From: CALEMW01 sp964343835
GTDB lineage: Bacteria > Krumholzibacteriota > Krumholzibacteriia > LZORAL124-64-63
Length of the DNA stretch: 64,000 nucleotides
Reading direction: 5' to 3'
Assembly: GCA_964343835.1 (NCBI GenBank)
Contig: CAYFKR010000003.1
Location: 124,001 to 188,000 of the forward strand
Of this stretch, positions 30,603-39,405 are shown one piece after another. The position numbers and the translations under genes were made by a program. How positions within the stretch are numbered: position 1 is the stretch's first letter; each line of letters opens with the position of its first letter. The notes below the pieces were generated by a model. That model saw nothing but the letters and a program-made list of their open reading frames with translations. It made no database searches and was not told the origin of the DNA.

Positions 30603-30852
30603 AGAACTCGACTTCCTCCTTGCGCGAGCGTCTCACCGAGATGATCCGGATGCGCTCTTCGCGGTACGTGATGACCGCCGACCAGTGGGACGGACCGATC
30701 ATCCCGATCACGAGATACCTCGGTTCGTCGATGGTTCGGGCGGGGACTTCGATCACATCGGAATCGAACCAGAGCAACTGGGCTTCCCAGAAGTCGATTC
30801 CGTGCTTCTCCTGGTTGACGCGGCTCTTGACGGCGTCGAATTCGAACTCCAT
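30589..30852 (-). CDS. brnT: BrnT-family toxin
   Basis: An 87-residue RelE-fold ribonuclease toxin of the BrnT family. Signature pieces are EFDAVKSRVNQEKHGIDFWEAQ, DEPRYLVIGMIGPSHWSAVITYRE and IRIISVRRSRKEEVEFYE. BrnT stops translation by cleaving RNA and is held in check by BrnA. It is the first gene of the operon. A well-formed promoter with two direct repeats between its boxes lies 25 bases upstream. Confidence 0.92.
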   Translation of the reverse strand: MEFEFDAVKSRVNQEKHGIDFWEAQLLWFDSDVIEVPARTIDEPRYLVIGMIGPSHWSAVITYREERIRIISVRRSRKEEVEFYEGE

Positions 30853-30876
30853 GGGGTCTCGTCACTGGGAGTATTG

Positions 30877-30905
30877 ATTATATACCAAATATATACCACA
30901 ATCAA
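30877..30905 (-). promoter_or_regulatory. promoter and operator repeats of brnTA
   Basis: On the minus strand TTGATT and a consensus TATAAT are separated by 17 bases. The spacer contains two copies of TGGTATATA whose starts are 11 bases apart (30879-30887 and 30890-30898 on the plus strand). Repeats one helical turn apart between the promoter boxes are an ideal site for a ribbon-helix-helix repressor such as BrnA. Confidence 0.75.
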
Positions 30906-31008
30906 CCCCGATAGGGGTGGTGTCCGGGAGCAAGGGGACAAGTCAGGCCGTTGGGTGAATCGTGCTCTGCATGGGCCATACCCGCCAATGACATAGCCCC
31001 TAACACAA

Positions 31009-31041
31009 GAAGCCGGGACCGAAGGTCCGGCTTCCATATTC
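31009..31041 (-). terminator. terminator of the secreted-protein gene at 31.1 kb
   Basis: Read on the minus strand, GAAGCCGGACC and GGTCCCGGCTTC form a stem with one bulge and a 3-base loop, followed by TTGTGTT. It lies 24 bases past the stop of the secreted-protein gene. Confidence 0.75.
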
Positions 31042-31058
31042 GGCACAACTACCGCGAC

Positions 31059-31733
31059 TCAGCGGTACATGGTCTTGAGTTCACTCCATGTAACATCATC
31101 GCTACCCAGCCAGCCACAGCCGCTTCCATCCCCAAGCAAATCGATCCGCGTCGCCTCGAAATAGTTGCCCCCCGGCATGCTGCTCTGGTGCATGACACCG
31201 AAGATCTGGACCTTGAGGTTCGTGTCGACGTACGTGTCCCACTGCTCCTGGATACCGACGAAACTGATGACTTCATCGGGCCAGCATCCGATGCCACAAG
31301 GGTCGTTCCCGGACCCTGACGAGAAGAGTCGACCCATCCAGAACGGAGCGTCGGCACATGTCGCATAGTCGAACGATGGCGGGCCGCCCATCCAGTCCGG
31401 ATGGTGCAGAACGCCGGAATCGTCCATGCGCCAGGCCTGGAAGCGCATGAAATCGGTATAGGTGTCGCCGGGATAGCTAATCGAGAACGTGATCGTCTGA
31501 CCGGCCGGAGGAAACGGAATCGTGTCATGCGAAATGAGGCTGGGCTCTCCACAGACCAGGACCGAGAAGGCTGTAATGGCCATGGAACAGGATTCGTAGG
31601 AAACGTCCGGAGTGAAGATGGATCCCTCGAAGCGAAGGCTGTCTCCTTCACACGTGACGTCGAGGGTTATCGCGGCGTTCGATGATGCCGAAACAAGCAG
31701 GACCGCGGTCAGCAGGATAAAGGCCTTGATCAT
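31059..31733 (-). CDS. secreted protein with TWSELKTMYR C-tail
   Basis: A 224-residue exported protein of unknown function. The signal peptide is MIKAFILLTAVLLVSASSNA. The mature part contains six or more cysteines (DVTCEGDSL, YESCSMAI, LVCGEPS, TCADAP, DPCGIGCWPDE, GSGCGWLG) that probably form disulfides, and beta-rich stretches such as GQTITFSISYPGDTYTDF. It ends VTWSELKTMYR, the shared tail. AAGGAAG lies five bases before the ATG. It forms a one-gene unit with a terminator. Not recognised beyond this. Confidence 0.68.
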   Translation of the reverse strand: MIKAFILLTAVLLVSASSNAAITLDVTCEGDSLRFEGSIFTPDVSYESCSMAITAFSVLVCGEPSLISHDTIPFPPAGQTITFSISYPGDTYTDFMRFQAWRMDDSGVLHHPDWMGGPPSFDYATCADAPFWMGRLFSSGSGNDPCGIGCWPDEVISFVGIQEQWDTYVDTNLKVQIFGVMHQSSMPGGNYFEATRIDLLGDGSGCGWLGSDDVTWSELKTMYR

Positions 31734-31795
31734 GATACTTCCTTAGATATGAAGGCCGAGTCAGGACTCGGCCCCCGGCGGATTTCGTGGATCGC

Positions 31796-32398
31796 TCAGA
31801 ACCCCTCCCGCACCATCACCTCATCCAACGCCAACTGCCCAGCCCTCTCCCGAGCCTCCTCAACAGCCTTCCCCACCGTGATCGCCATCACGATCTCATG
31901 ATCCTCCGGCAGGTTGATCAGCTCCGCCACCTTGGCGAAGTCGAACCCGACCATCGGGCACGTGTCGTAGCCCATGGCCTTGGCGGCCAGCATGATGGTC
32001 TGGGCGGCCATGCCGCCGGAGCGGAGATTCTCGTCGTGCTGACGGTCGGGGTTGCCGTCGTACACGCCCATGATCATGGGCACGATCTGCTCGCCGACCG
32101 CCGGCGGGGCGTTGCGCCAGTAGCGAGCGGTGTCGCGGCCGTAGGCCTTGGCGTCGCCGCACACGAAGACGATGGCGTCGCAGTCCGAGAACTGGGCCTG
32201 GCCGTAGCCGACGGCGCGGACGGCGTCCTTGCGCTCCTGCTCCGTGATCACCACGAAGCGCCAGTTCTGGATGTTGAAGGATGTGGGCGACAGGATCGCG
32301 GCTTCCATGAGGCGCGTGATCTCGTCGTCGGACATCGTGTGGGCGGGGTCGTATTTCTTGATCGAGCGGCGCTGCTCGATGGCGTCGAAGACATCCAT
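31796..32398 (-). CDS. nitroreductase family protein
   Basis: A 200-residue FMN-dependent nitroreductase-like oxidoreductase. It begins MDVFDAIEQRRSIKKYDPAHTM, where the RRS residues bind the FMN phosphate, and has AAILSPTSFNIQNWRFVVIT, the usual Ser/Thr and NxQ flavin site, then MAAQTIMLAAKAMGYDTCPMVGFD and IVMAITVGKA. These enzymes reduce nitroaromatics, quinones or related substrates with NAD(P)H; the natural substrate is unknown. It lies downstream of an M29-like peptidase gene on the same strand. Confidence 0.92.
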   Translation of the reverse strand: MDVFDAIEQRRSIKKYDPAHTMSDDEITRLMEAAILSPTSFNIQNWRFVVITEQERKDAVRAVGYGQAQFSDCDAIVFVCGDAKAYGRDTARYWRNAPPAVGEQIVPMIMGVYDGNPDRQHDENLRSGGMAAQTIMLAAKAMGYDTCPMVGFDFAKVAELINLPEDHEIVMAITVGKAVEEARERAGQLALDEVMVREGF

Positions 32399-32454
32399 GG
32401 TTCAGGGTCCTTTCGTTGGCTGACAGGATACAGCAGGAATCGTGCACCGCACGG

Positions 32455-33450
32455 TCAGACGACGATCTCGCCGTCCCACAGCACGACCGTCTCGCGGCCG
32501 TCGGCATCCACGGCGATCACATCCGGCCGATGCACCAGATAATCCATGTGCATCTTCGAGGTGTTCTCCCCGCCCGGCATGCCCTGGTTGCCCCCGAACG
32601 CCACGTGGATGGTGCGCAGCGCCTTCTCGTCCTCGAGCATGTTGCCCACCAGGCGGGCGCCGGAGTTCAGGCCGATGCCCAGTTCGCACACGTTGCGGGC
32701 GCCGGGGTCGGTGTCCATGAGTTCGTTCACGCGGTCGGTCAGCGCCGGGTCGTCGCTGCGCACGTCGACACAGCGGCCGTCTTCCACCACGAGCGTGAGC
32801 ACCGTCGACACGTTGCCCTCGCCGCCGAAGCAGCCGTCCACCATCAGCACGCCTTCGCCGCGGGTCTCCGCGGGGCACAGGTAGACCTCGCCGCAGGGCA
32901 GGTTGATGCCCTTCTCCGTGTCGGTGATGTGGACGTCGTCCACCACGGGGCGGCCCGCGACGGACAGGGTGAGGTCGGTGCCGAGCTCCGTGGTGAGGCG
33001 GACCGTCGCGGCGCCGGACAGGGCGGTGCGGATGCGGCGGGCGCGGTCGGCCATCTCGGCGTAGTCCACCTCGAGGGGGCCGTCGAGCATCATGGCGTCG
33101 CCGATGCCGGGGGAGTGGCCCAGGCGCAGGTCGCGGTCCTCGATCTCCTTGAGCCAGAGCAGGCGGAACGGCACCTCGTCGCTGCGGCCGCTGATGGCGT
33201 TGATCACCACGGTGCGGCCGTTCAGCAGGTCGACCATGCCGGCAGGGATGGCCGACAGCGGGCGGTCTTCTTCGGGTAGGGAGCAGGTCTCAACGTCGCA
33301 GCCGACTGCCGCCGCCGCTGCGGCGAAGGCCTGGGGGCAGGAACCCGCCGACGCGTCGCCGACCACCAGCACGCGGTCGTCGGCGACGAGGTCGAGGGCG
33401 TGGACCAGCGCGCCGCGGGCGGCGGTGGTCATGCGGTCGAGATCGGTCAC
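32455..33450 (-). CDS. M29-like aminopeptidase
   Basis: A 331-residue protein resembling the C-terminal, metal-binding part of M29 aminopeptidases (aminopeptidase T/PepS). Key stretches are INLPCGEVYLCPAETRGEGVLMVDG, with the Glu ligand of the family, VCELGIGLNSGARLVGNMLEDEK, and TIHVAFGGNQGMPGGENTSKMHMDYL, which supplies His and Asp ligands. It is shorter than typical 400-residue members, and the N-terminal half is more like a substrate-binding domain. The GTG start overlaps the stop of the upstream secreted-protein gene (GTGA), indicating coupling. Confidence 0.78.
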   Translation of the reverse strand: MTDLDRMTTAARGALVHALDLVADDRVLVVGDASAGSCPQAFAAAAAAVGCDVETCSLPEEDRPLSAIPAGMVDLLNGRTVVINAISGRSDEVPFRLLWLKEIEDRDLRLGHSPGIGDAMMLDGPLEVDYAEMADRARRIRTALSGAATVRLTTELGTDLTLSVAGRPVVDDVHITDTEKGINLPCGEVYLCPAETRGEGVLMVDGCFGGEGNVSTVLTLVVEDGRCVDVRSDDPALTDRVNELMDTDPGARNVCELGIGLNSGARLVGNMLEDEKALRTIHVAFGGNQGMPGGENTSKMHMDYLVHRPDVIAVDADGRETVVLWDGEIVV

Positions 33451-34103
33451 CGGAAGCGCGCCTTCAGGTCGCCGAAGTCCACCGTCTCGTTGCCCACGGC
33501 GCAGGCGGGGTCGTTGGGCTCGCCCGGCGTGTCGTGGATGCAGAGCTCGAAGTCGCCGATGGCCCAGGAGGAGCCGCACTTCAGGACGTGGCCCGGAGCG
33601 TACGTGCCGTCGGGACCGACGATGGTTCCGCAGTACAGGTACTCGCCCTCGTCGTTCTCCTTCAGGCCGACGCAGTCGATCACCGCGGACCACGGCTCCA
33701 CGTCGAGCACGCCGTCGGCGTCGGTGTCGAGCAAATCGCCGTAGGCGCCGGTGAAACCGGTCACCAGCATGTGGGTCACGTTGTCGCTGTTCTCGAAGTT
33801 GAGGTCGCCGGTGGCGTCGGTGGAGCCGCAAGTGCCCGAGAACGTCGACTCGCCCATGCAGAACAAGCCGTCGAGCTGGATGTTGTAGCTGCCCAGGTCG
33901 ACCACGGCCTCGACGGTGCCGGTGGGGGAGTCGCCGATCACGATGTAGAAGTAGCCGGCAAGCGACTCCTCCGGCGTGCCCATCAGTTCGAAGTACTCGT
34001 CGTAGTCGGAGCTGGGCTGGTCGATGCGGATCTCGTTGATCTCCACGGCCAGGGCGGGCGCGACGACGATCGTCGCGAGCAGGAGCGCGATCAAGGTCTT
34101 CAT
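33447..34103 (-). CDS. secreted protein with VDFGDLKARFR C-tail
   Basis: A 218-residue exported protein. The signal peptide MKTLIALLLATIVVAPALA is followed by VEINEIRIDQPSSDYDEYFEL, the opening of lamin-tail-like domains found in many secreted bacterial proteins. Further pieces are GYFYIVIGDSPTGTVEAVVDLG and DTDADGVLDVEPW, a calcium-loop-like run. Near the end, CIHDTPGEPNDPACAVGNETV precedes the tail VDFGDLKARFR. Cysteines are paired. It is coupled to the M29-like gene by a GTGA overlap, so the two may act together, though one is exported and the other is not. Confidence 0.7.
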   Translation of the reverse strand: MKTLIALLLATIVVAPALAVEINEIRIDQPSSDYDEYFELMGTPEESLAGYFYIVIGDSPTGTVEAVVDLGSYNIQLDGLFCMGESTFSGTCGSTDATGDLNFENSDNVTHMLVTGFTGAYGDLLDTDADGVLDVEPWSAVIDCVGLKENDEGEYLYCGTIVGPDGTYAPGHVLKCGSSWAIGDFELCIHDTPGEPNDPACAVGNETVDFGDLKARFR

Positions 34104-34236
34104 GGTCATCTCCCTCGTGTTGAACATCCTCGTCCAACGCGAGGCTACCACCCGGACAAGCGCCCGGCAACCGGATTGGAACCGCTCCCGTCCGTGGTGT
34201 ATCTTGAAGCGCCTCGACCCTTGCCTGGAGCGAATC

Positions 34237-35193
34237 GTGCGCCTTCTGATCTTCGCAGCCCTCATCCTGACGACGTCGGTCGTCTTCGCGTCGTCGCCCG
34301 TCGTCCGCATGGTGGAGGCCGCGCCCTCGGTGGAACTGGAGGTCCTGGACTGGGGTGGCACGGGCCCCGACGTGCTGCTGCTGGCCGGCCAGGGCCACAC
34401 CGCCCACGTCTACGACGCCTTCGCCCCCCGCCTGGCGGAGCACGCCCGCGTGCTGGCCGTCACCCGACGCGGCTACGGCGCCTCGACTCACGCCAACGGC
34501 GGCTACGACCTGTGGACTCTCGCCCGCGACCTGGTGGCCGTGTGCGACAGCCTGGGGCTGGCGCGTCCCGTGCTGGCGGGCCACGCCCTGGCCGGTTCCG
34601 AGATGGCGTTCTTCGCCGCCGCCGCCCCGGGGCGCGCCCGGGCCATGATCTTCATCGACGCCGCCTACGACCAGTCCCTGATGCCCGAGATCAACGACAT
34701 GGCCCCGGCCCCGCCGCCGGCACGGCCCACCGCCGTCGACCTGGCCGACCCGGCGTCCGTGCGCGAATGGCTGCGGCGCACCCGCGGCGCCCTGTTCCCC
34801 GAGTCGGAGGTGTCCGCGCTGTTCGTGTTCGCGGCCGACGGGCGTGTGAAAGACCGCAATGCCTCCAACCTGGCCGACGGACTGATCCTCGACGCCCTCG
34901 CTTCGCCCCCCTGGGCCCGCATCGACGCCCCGGTGCTGGCCCTGTTCACCAAGCCGTCCCTGGCCGTCCACTATCCCGACCGCACGGGGCTGGACGCGGC
35001 GGAACTGAAGGCCGCGGAGACCCGGGTGCGGCTGTTGAGGCAGATCTCGTCGGTGTCCATCGCCACCTTCGAGAAGGCGTGCCCGCAGTCCCGGACCAGG
35101 GTTCTGGACGGACGATCCCGCTATCCGTTCCTGACCGAGCCGACCACCACGCTGGTGGCGATCCGGGACTTCCTGTCGGGCCTGCCGCAGTAG
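34237..35193 (+). CDS. exported alpha/beta-hydrolase fold protein lacking nucleophile
   Basis: A 318-residue protein with a signal peptide (LLIFAALILTTSVVFAS) and an alpha/beta-hydrolase fold: LDWGGTGPDVLLLAGQGHTAHVYDAF, TRRGYGAST, and the elbow region VLAGHALAGSEMAFFAAAAP, then MIFIDAAYD. In active members the elbow reads GHSxGG; here serine is replaced by alanine. The usual histidine near the C-terminus is also not evident (RYPFLTEPTTTLVAIRDFL). It may bind a ligand rather than hydrolyse it, or use other residues. I chose a GTG start with GGAG six bases upstream. Confidence 0.75.
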   Translation: MRLLIFAALILTTSVVFASSPVVRMVEAAPSVELEVLDWGGTGPDVLLLAGQGHTAHVYDAFAPRLAEHARVLAVTRRGYGASTHANGGYDLWTLARDLVAVCDSLGLARPVLAGHALAGSEMAFFAAAAPGRARAMIFIDAAYDQSLMPEINDMAPAPPPARPTAVDLADPASVREWLRRTRGALFPESEVSALFVFAADGRVKDRNASNLADGLILDALASPPWARIDAPVLALFTKPSLAVHYPDRTGLDAAELKAAETRVRLLRQISSVSIATFEKACPQSRTRVLDGRSRYPFLTEPTTTLVAIRDFLSGLPQ

Positions 35194-35282
35194 GTCGAAT
35201 TCCCTCAAGGATCCCGTCTTCCTGACGATTCTCCCATGGTACGCCCAAGGACCATGGGGACTCGCCCCCGGGGAGGACGACC

Positions 35283-36353
35283 TTGCGACGCAAGATCCTG
35301 ATCGTCGACGACCATCGACGGAACATCGATATCCTGGAGCGGCTGTTCGCCGCCGACTATGAGATCCGCTCCACCCTCTCGGGCGTGGAGGCCCTCGAGG
35401 TGGCGCCGGACTACAAGCCCCACATCGTGCTGCTGGACATCATGATGCCGGAGATGGACGGCTACGAGACGTGCCGCCGCATGCGCGAAATGGAGGGGCT
35501 CAAGGACACCAAGATCATCATGGTGTCGGCCAAGGCCATGGTGTCGGAGCGGCTGGAAGGCTACCGCGCCGGCGCCGACGACTACGTGACCAAGCCCTTC
35601 GACCTGGACGAGCTGGCGGCCAAGGTGGACGTCTACGCCCGGCTGCGTCACGAGGAGATGGTCACCCGCGACATCGCGGACCTCACCGAGCGCCTCATGT
35701 ACCGCGCCGGTCCCCCCATCAGTTACGTGCGCGACGCCATGGACCTGCTCCGGGACGAGGGCGACCTGTCCGAGGAGCACCACAAGCTCGTGCGCATCTC
35801 CAAGGGTTGTGTGAGCGCCGTGTGGAGCGTGGGCATGGAAGTGCGCACGCTGATCTCCATCGAGGTGGGCGGGTTCGAAATCAGCCCCGGCCCCGTGGAC
35901 ATGAGGTCCGTCGTGGACGCATCGGTGGAGGAGGCCGAATGGCAGCTCCGGCGGCGCGGCGCGAACATCACGACCGAGCATGAGGGCTCCGCCCTGGTGG
36001 AAGCCGACGAGACCCACATCCGCCAGGCCATGCACGCCGTGACCGACTACGTGATCCGCCATACGCCCCGCGGGGCCGACATCGGCCTCACGACGTCGGG
36101 CGACGGCGACGTGACCGTCTCGTTCGCGGTGCGGAACCGCGGCTCCGACAACACGGAGACCCGGCACGCCACCACCGACGAGCGCGACATCGCCCTGCGC
36201 GTGGCGACCCACGTGGTGGAGCTCCACGGCGGCCGCATCGACATCCACGTGAACGGCAACATCGTGGTGGGCTGCGACATGACGGTGCCGGCGAAGGTCG
36301 CGACCGGCGATCAGGCCCCGGCTCCCGTTCCCCCCGAGCATCAGCCCGCCTAG
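35283..36353 (+). CDS. response regulator fused to a degenerate kinase core
   Basis: Residues 1-120 form a CheY-like receiver with Asp9/Asp10, phospho-acceptor Asp52 (LLDIMMPEMDG), Ser82 and Lys104 (YVTKPF). The remaining 230 residues look like a histidine-kinase core that has lost its motifs. The helix pair around GPPISYVRDAMDLL has no phospho-histidine motif, the N-box position reads AVTDYVIRHTP (Asp for Asn), and no DxGxG box follows. It probably binds and regulates the intact kinase encoded 18 bases downstream. The start is TTG with GGGGAGGA upstream. Confidence 0.82.
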   Translation: MRRKILIVDDHRRNIDILERLFAADYEIRSTLSGVEALEVAPDYKPHIVLLDIMMPEMDGYETCRRMREMEGLKDTKIIMVSAKAMVSERLEGYRAGADDYVTKPFDLDELAAKVDVYARLRHEEMVTRDIADLTERLMYRAGPPISYVRDAMDLLRDEGDLSEEHHKLVRISKGCVSAVWSVGMEVRTLISIEVGGFEISPGPVDMRSVVDASVEEAEWQLRRRGANITTEHEGSALVEADETHIRQAMHAVTDYVIRHTPRGADIGLTTSGDGDVTVSFAVRNRGSDNTETRHATTDERDIALRVATHVVELHGGRIDIHVNGNIVVGCDMTVPAKVATGDQAPAPVPPEHQPA

Positions 36354-36371
36354 TCGGCGAAGGAGCGAGCG

Positions 36372-37910
36372 ATGACGCGACTGATGTTCTGGAGCCGATC
36401 CCTGCAGTCCCGCCTGACGGTGTTCAACGTCGTGGCGGTGGCGTTCGGCCTGGCCATCGTCTGCGTGTCGGTGCTGGCGTTCGAGTACCGGGCGATCCGC
36501 GAGGACCAGCGGAGCGAAATCGGGTCCATCGGGATGATCATCGCGGACAACCTCCAGGCACCCCTTGTGTTCGGCGACGTCGCTGCGGCGATCGACGCCC
36601 TCGACGCCCTGGACACCCTCGAGGACGACATCGACGCCTGCGTCGTCGGTCCAGACGGCGTGCTCTTCGCCTCGAACCCCGACGACGGAACCTGGGAGGC
36701 GCGACTGGTCGCCGACATCGAGGTCGACGGCATCGCCGGCCGCCAGCTCCACGTCCAGGACGTGATGGTGAGCGGCGACGTGGTCGGACGCCTGTACCTG
36801 AGTGCCGGCCTCGAGCGCTTCTACTCCTACATGCGCCGCATCCTGGCCTTCGTGTCCGTTCTGTTCGTGGGCGCCCTGGCCCTGTCGGGCATGGTGGCGC
36901 GCAAGGCCGTCATGACCGTCACCCTGCCGCTGCGCAACCTGCGGGCGGGCACCCGGGACATCATCGCCAGCCGCGACTACTCCCTGCGCGTCCCGCGCAT
37001 CTCCAACGACGAGCTGGGCGACCTGACCGACCACTTCAACACCATGCTGGATCAGGTCGAGGCCCGCGACATGGCCCTGGTCCGCTCCCACGAGGAGCTG
37101 GAAGCCCGCGTGGTTGAGCGTACCCGCGACCTCGAGATCGAGGTGGCCGAGCGCAAGAAGGCCGAGGACTCCATGCGCCTGGCCAAGGACGATGCCGAGC
37201 TGGCCAACCACGCCAAGAGCGAATTCCTGGCCAACATGTCCCACGAGCTGCGCACGCCGCTGCACGGCATCCTGTCGTTCGCCCAGTTCGGTCTGCGCGA
37301 GGCGCCCCCCGGCGCCGACTCGAACCTCCACGAGCTCTTCGACAACATCAAGGGCAGCGGCGAGACCCTGCTGGTTCTGCTCAACGACCTGCTCGACCTG
37401 GCCAAGCTCGAGGCCGGCCGCATGACCTTCGACATGGACGAGCACGTGGTGCAGGATCTGCTCGAGGCCGGCGTCGCCGAGTTCGACTCCTACGTGTCGG
37501 GCCAGAACATCCATGTCGGCCTGGTCGGCGACGTGGGCGACCTGGTGGCGACCCTCGACCCCATGCGCTTCATGCAGGTCCTGCGCAACCTGCTGAGCAA
37601 CGCCGTGAAGTTCTCGCCGGAGGATGGGCGCGTGACCGTCGAGGCGACGGTGACGGAGGACGTCCTGACGGTGGAGGTCTCGGACGAGGGGATGGGCGTC
37701 CCCGCCGACGAGCGCGAGGCGATCTTCGACAAGTTCATCCAGTCCAGCCAGACCAAGACCGGCACCGGCGGCACGGGGCTCGGCCTGGCCATCACCCGCG
37801 AGATCGTGGAGGCCCACGGGGGTTCCGTGACGGCCCACGAGGCTCCCGGGGGCGGAGCACTGTTCCGGGTGGCCATTCCGCTGGTCGGGGCGGCTGTTCC
37901 AGTATCCTGA
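36372..37910 (+). CDS. sensor histidine kinase (CHASE8-HAMP-HisKA-HATPase)
   Basis: A 512-residue membrane kinase. Helix one (about 14-38) and helix two (157-177) flank an extracytoplasmic domain of about 115 residues that resembles CHASE8 (IREDQRSEIGSIGMIIADNLQAPLVFGD). A HAMP linker (178-230) and coiled coil follow. HisKA has the phospho-acceptor His291 in MSHELRTPLHGIL. The ATPase domain has the N-box LLSNAVKFSPEDG, G1 VSDEGMGVP and G2 GTGGTGLGLAI. It lies 18 bases after the receiver gene with GAAGGAGC before the ATG, so the two form a signalling pair. Confidence 0.93.
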   Translation: MTRLMFWSRSLQSRLTVFNVVAVAFGLAIVCVSVLAFEYRAIREDQRSEIGSIGMIIADNLQAPLVFGDVAAAIDALDALDTLEDDIDACVVGPDGVLFASNPDDGTWEARLVADIEVDGIAGRQLHVQDVMVSGDVVGRLYLSAGLERFYSYMRRILAFVSVLFVGALALSGMVARKAVMTVTLPLRNLRAGTRDIIASRDYSLRVPRISNDELGDLTDHFNTMLDQVEARDMALVRSHEELEARVVERTRDLEIEVAERKKAEDSMRLAKDDAELANHAKSEFLANMSHELRTPLHGILSFAQFGLREAPPGADSNLHELFDNIKGSGETLLVLLNDLLDLAKLEAGRMTFDMDEHVVQDLLEAGVAEFDSYVSGQNIHVGLVGDVGDLVATLDPMRFMQVLRNLLSNAVKFSPEDGRVTVEATVTEDVLTVEVSDEGMGVPADEREAIFDKFIQSSQTKTGTGGTGLGLAITREIVEAHGGSVTAHEAPGGGALFRVAIPLVGAAVPVS

Positions 37911-37936
37911 ATGCCATATGGTGGCTGAGTCTATGA

Positions 37937-37963
37937 TGGATTAGTCGATAATGGACTAATCCA
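37937..37963 (+). terminator. inverted repeat after the kinase gene
   Basis: A perfect 10-bp inverted repeat, TGGATTAGTC with its complement around a 7-base loop, lies 26 bases past the kinase stop. It is AT-rich, unlike other hairpins here, and could be a terminator or an operator. Confidence 0.5.
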
Positions 37964-38076
37964 CTATCTCCACTAAAGAGTATCGAATATCCCCCCTTCT
38001 CTTTGATGTTCTGTCACGCCCCCATTGTGGTATCATTGTCCCTGGCAAGATGATTCACGTTTGACCGCGGGACAGC

Positions 38077-39405
38077 ATGATCCATCAACTCGCTGCATTC
38101 TTCTCCGCCGTCCGCTTCCGGTCGGCGGGATTGCTGTTGGCGGCGGCCCTGTCGGGTGCCGTCGCGCCGGCCCATGCCCGCGACTGCCTGGACTACGCAT
38201 CATACGGCGGCCCCCACGGCGACCCGCCCCTGGGCGGCGGTCTGCTCCTGGCCGGTGACGCCCTCGACCTCGCTGTGCAGGGCGGCCATGCGTACCTGGC
38301 GTGCGGCGCGGCGGGCATGCAGGTGGTGGAGCTGAGCGTACCGACAGCGCCGGTCTGGGTCGGGGAGGAGCCGGTCGCCGGGTTCGCCGCCGCCATCGCG
38401 GCCTGGGGAGACCACGCGGTGCTGGGCGTCGGCTCGACGCTGCGGATCATCGACATCACGTCGGCCCCGGATCCGGTGCAGCTCCAGTCGTTGAGCGTCG
38501 GCGGCGTCGTCCGCGACGTGACGACGGAGGGGAGCCTGGTGCTGGCGTCGGCCGACTCGGCGGGCGTGGTGGTGTTCGACCTGGAGGGCCCGGATCCCCT
38601 GGCCACCCTCGGCGCCGTGCAGACCTCGATGCCGGCGCTGTCCGCGGCCGCCTCCGACGACGGCTCCACGGCCTGGGTCGCCACCGCGGCGGGGGTCGAG
38701 ATCGTGTCCCTCGACGGCGGCGCCCCGGCGCTGCTCGGCACTCTGGTCACGGGGCGGGCCATGAGCGTCGTGGTCCGCGACGGCGACGTGCTCTGGGCGG
38801 CGTCGGACGACGGCGTGCTCATCGCCGTGGACGTCGCGGAGCCGCGCACGCCCCGGGAGTTCCGCAGGCACACGTTGCCCACGGCGGCCGTCGGCCTGCA
38901 TGTGGAAGACGGATTTGCGTACGTGGCCGGCGACGATGGCCTGCTGCGCATCGCCGGCGTGGGGCGTCGCGGCACCTACGTTCCCCTCGGCACCCTGCCG
39001 ACCCCCGGCGACGTCCATGCCGTCCGCGGCGTCGGCCCCTACCTCATGATGGCCGACGGCGCCGGCGGCATCCAGGTGGGCTGGCGCCAGTGCGACCTCG
39101 CCCTGGCCGTCGGCCCCGCCGCGAACCCGCGCGCCCGCCTGCTGGGCGCCGTCCCCAACCCCTTGAACCCGGGCACCACCGTCGTCTACTCCCTGGAGTC
39201 GCCGACTCGCGTCCGCATCAGCCTGCACGACGCCCGCGGCCGCACCGCCGCCGTCCTGCTCGACGAGGATCGCCCCCGCGGCTCCCATGGCCTGGAGTGG
39301 AACGGCCGCCTGGCCGACGGCACGCGCGCCGCGTCGGGTGTGTGGTACGTGAGGATGGAGGCGGGGGGACGGGTCGAGACGCGGGCGCTCACGCTGCTGC
39401 GCTGA
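38077..39405 (+). CDS. secreted LVIVD beta-propeller with FlgD-like tail
   Basis: A 442-residue exported protein. After the signal peptide (GLLLAAALSGAVAPAHA), about 300 residues consist of LVIVD-type propeller blades: for example ALDLAVQGGHAYLACGAAG, MQVVELSVPTAPVWVGE, LRIIDITSAPDPVQLQSL and GVVVFDLEGPDPLATLG. The last 80 residues are a FlgD-like sorting module: VPNPLNPGTTVVYSL, RVRISLHDARGRTAAVLL, LEWNGRLADGTRAASGVWY, closing ETRALTLLR. The protein is probably delivered to the cell surface; ligand unknown. A three-copy 9-bp repeat begins in its stop codon. Confidence 0.8.
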   Translation: MIHQLAAFFSAVRFRSAGLLLAAALSGAVAPAHARDCLDYASYGGPHGDPPLGGGLLLAGDALDLAVQGGHAYLACGAAGMQVVELSVPTAPVWVGEEPVAGFAAAIAAWGDHAVLGVGSTLRIIDITSAPDPVQLQSLSVGGVVRDVTTEGSLVLASADSAGVVVFDLEGPDPLATLGAVQTSMPALSAAASDDGSTAWVATAAGVEIVSLDGGAPALLGTLVTGRAMSVVVRDGDVLWAASDDGVLIAVDVAEPRTPREFRRHTLPTAAVGLHVEDGFAYVAGDDGLLRIAGVGRRGTYVPLGTLPTPGDVHAVRGVGPYLMMADGAGGIQVGWRQCDLALAVGPAANPRARLLGAVPNPLNPGTTVVYSLESPTRVRISLHDARGRTAAVLLDEDRPRGSHGLEWNGRLADGTRAASGVWYVRMEAGGRVETRALTLLR

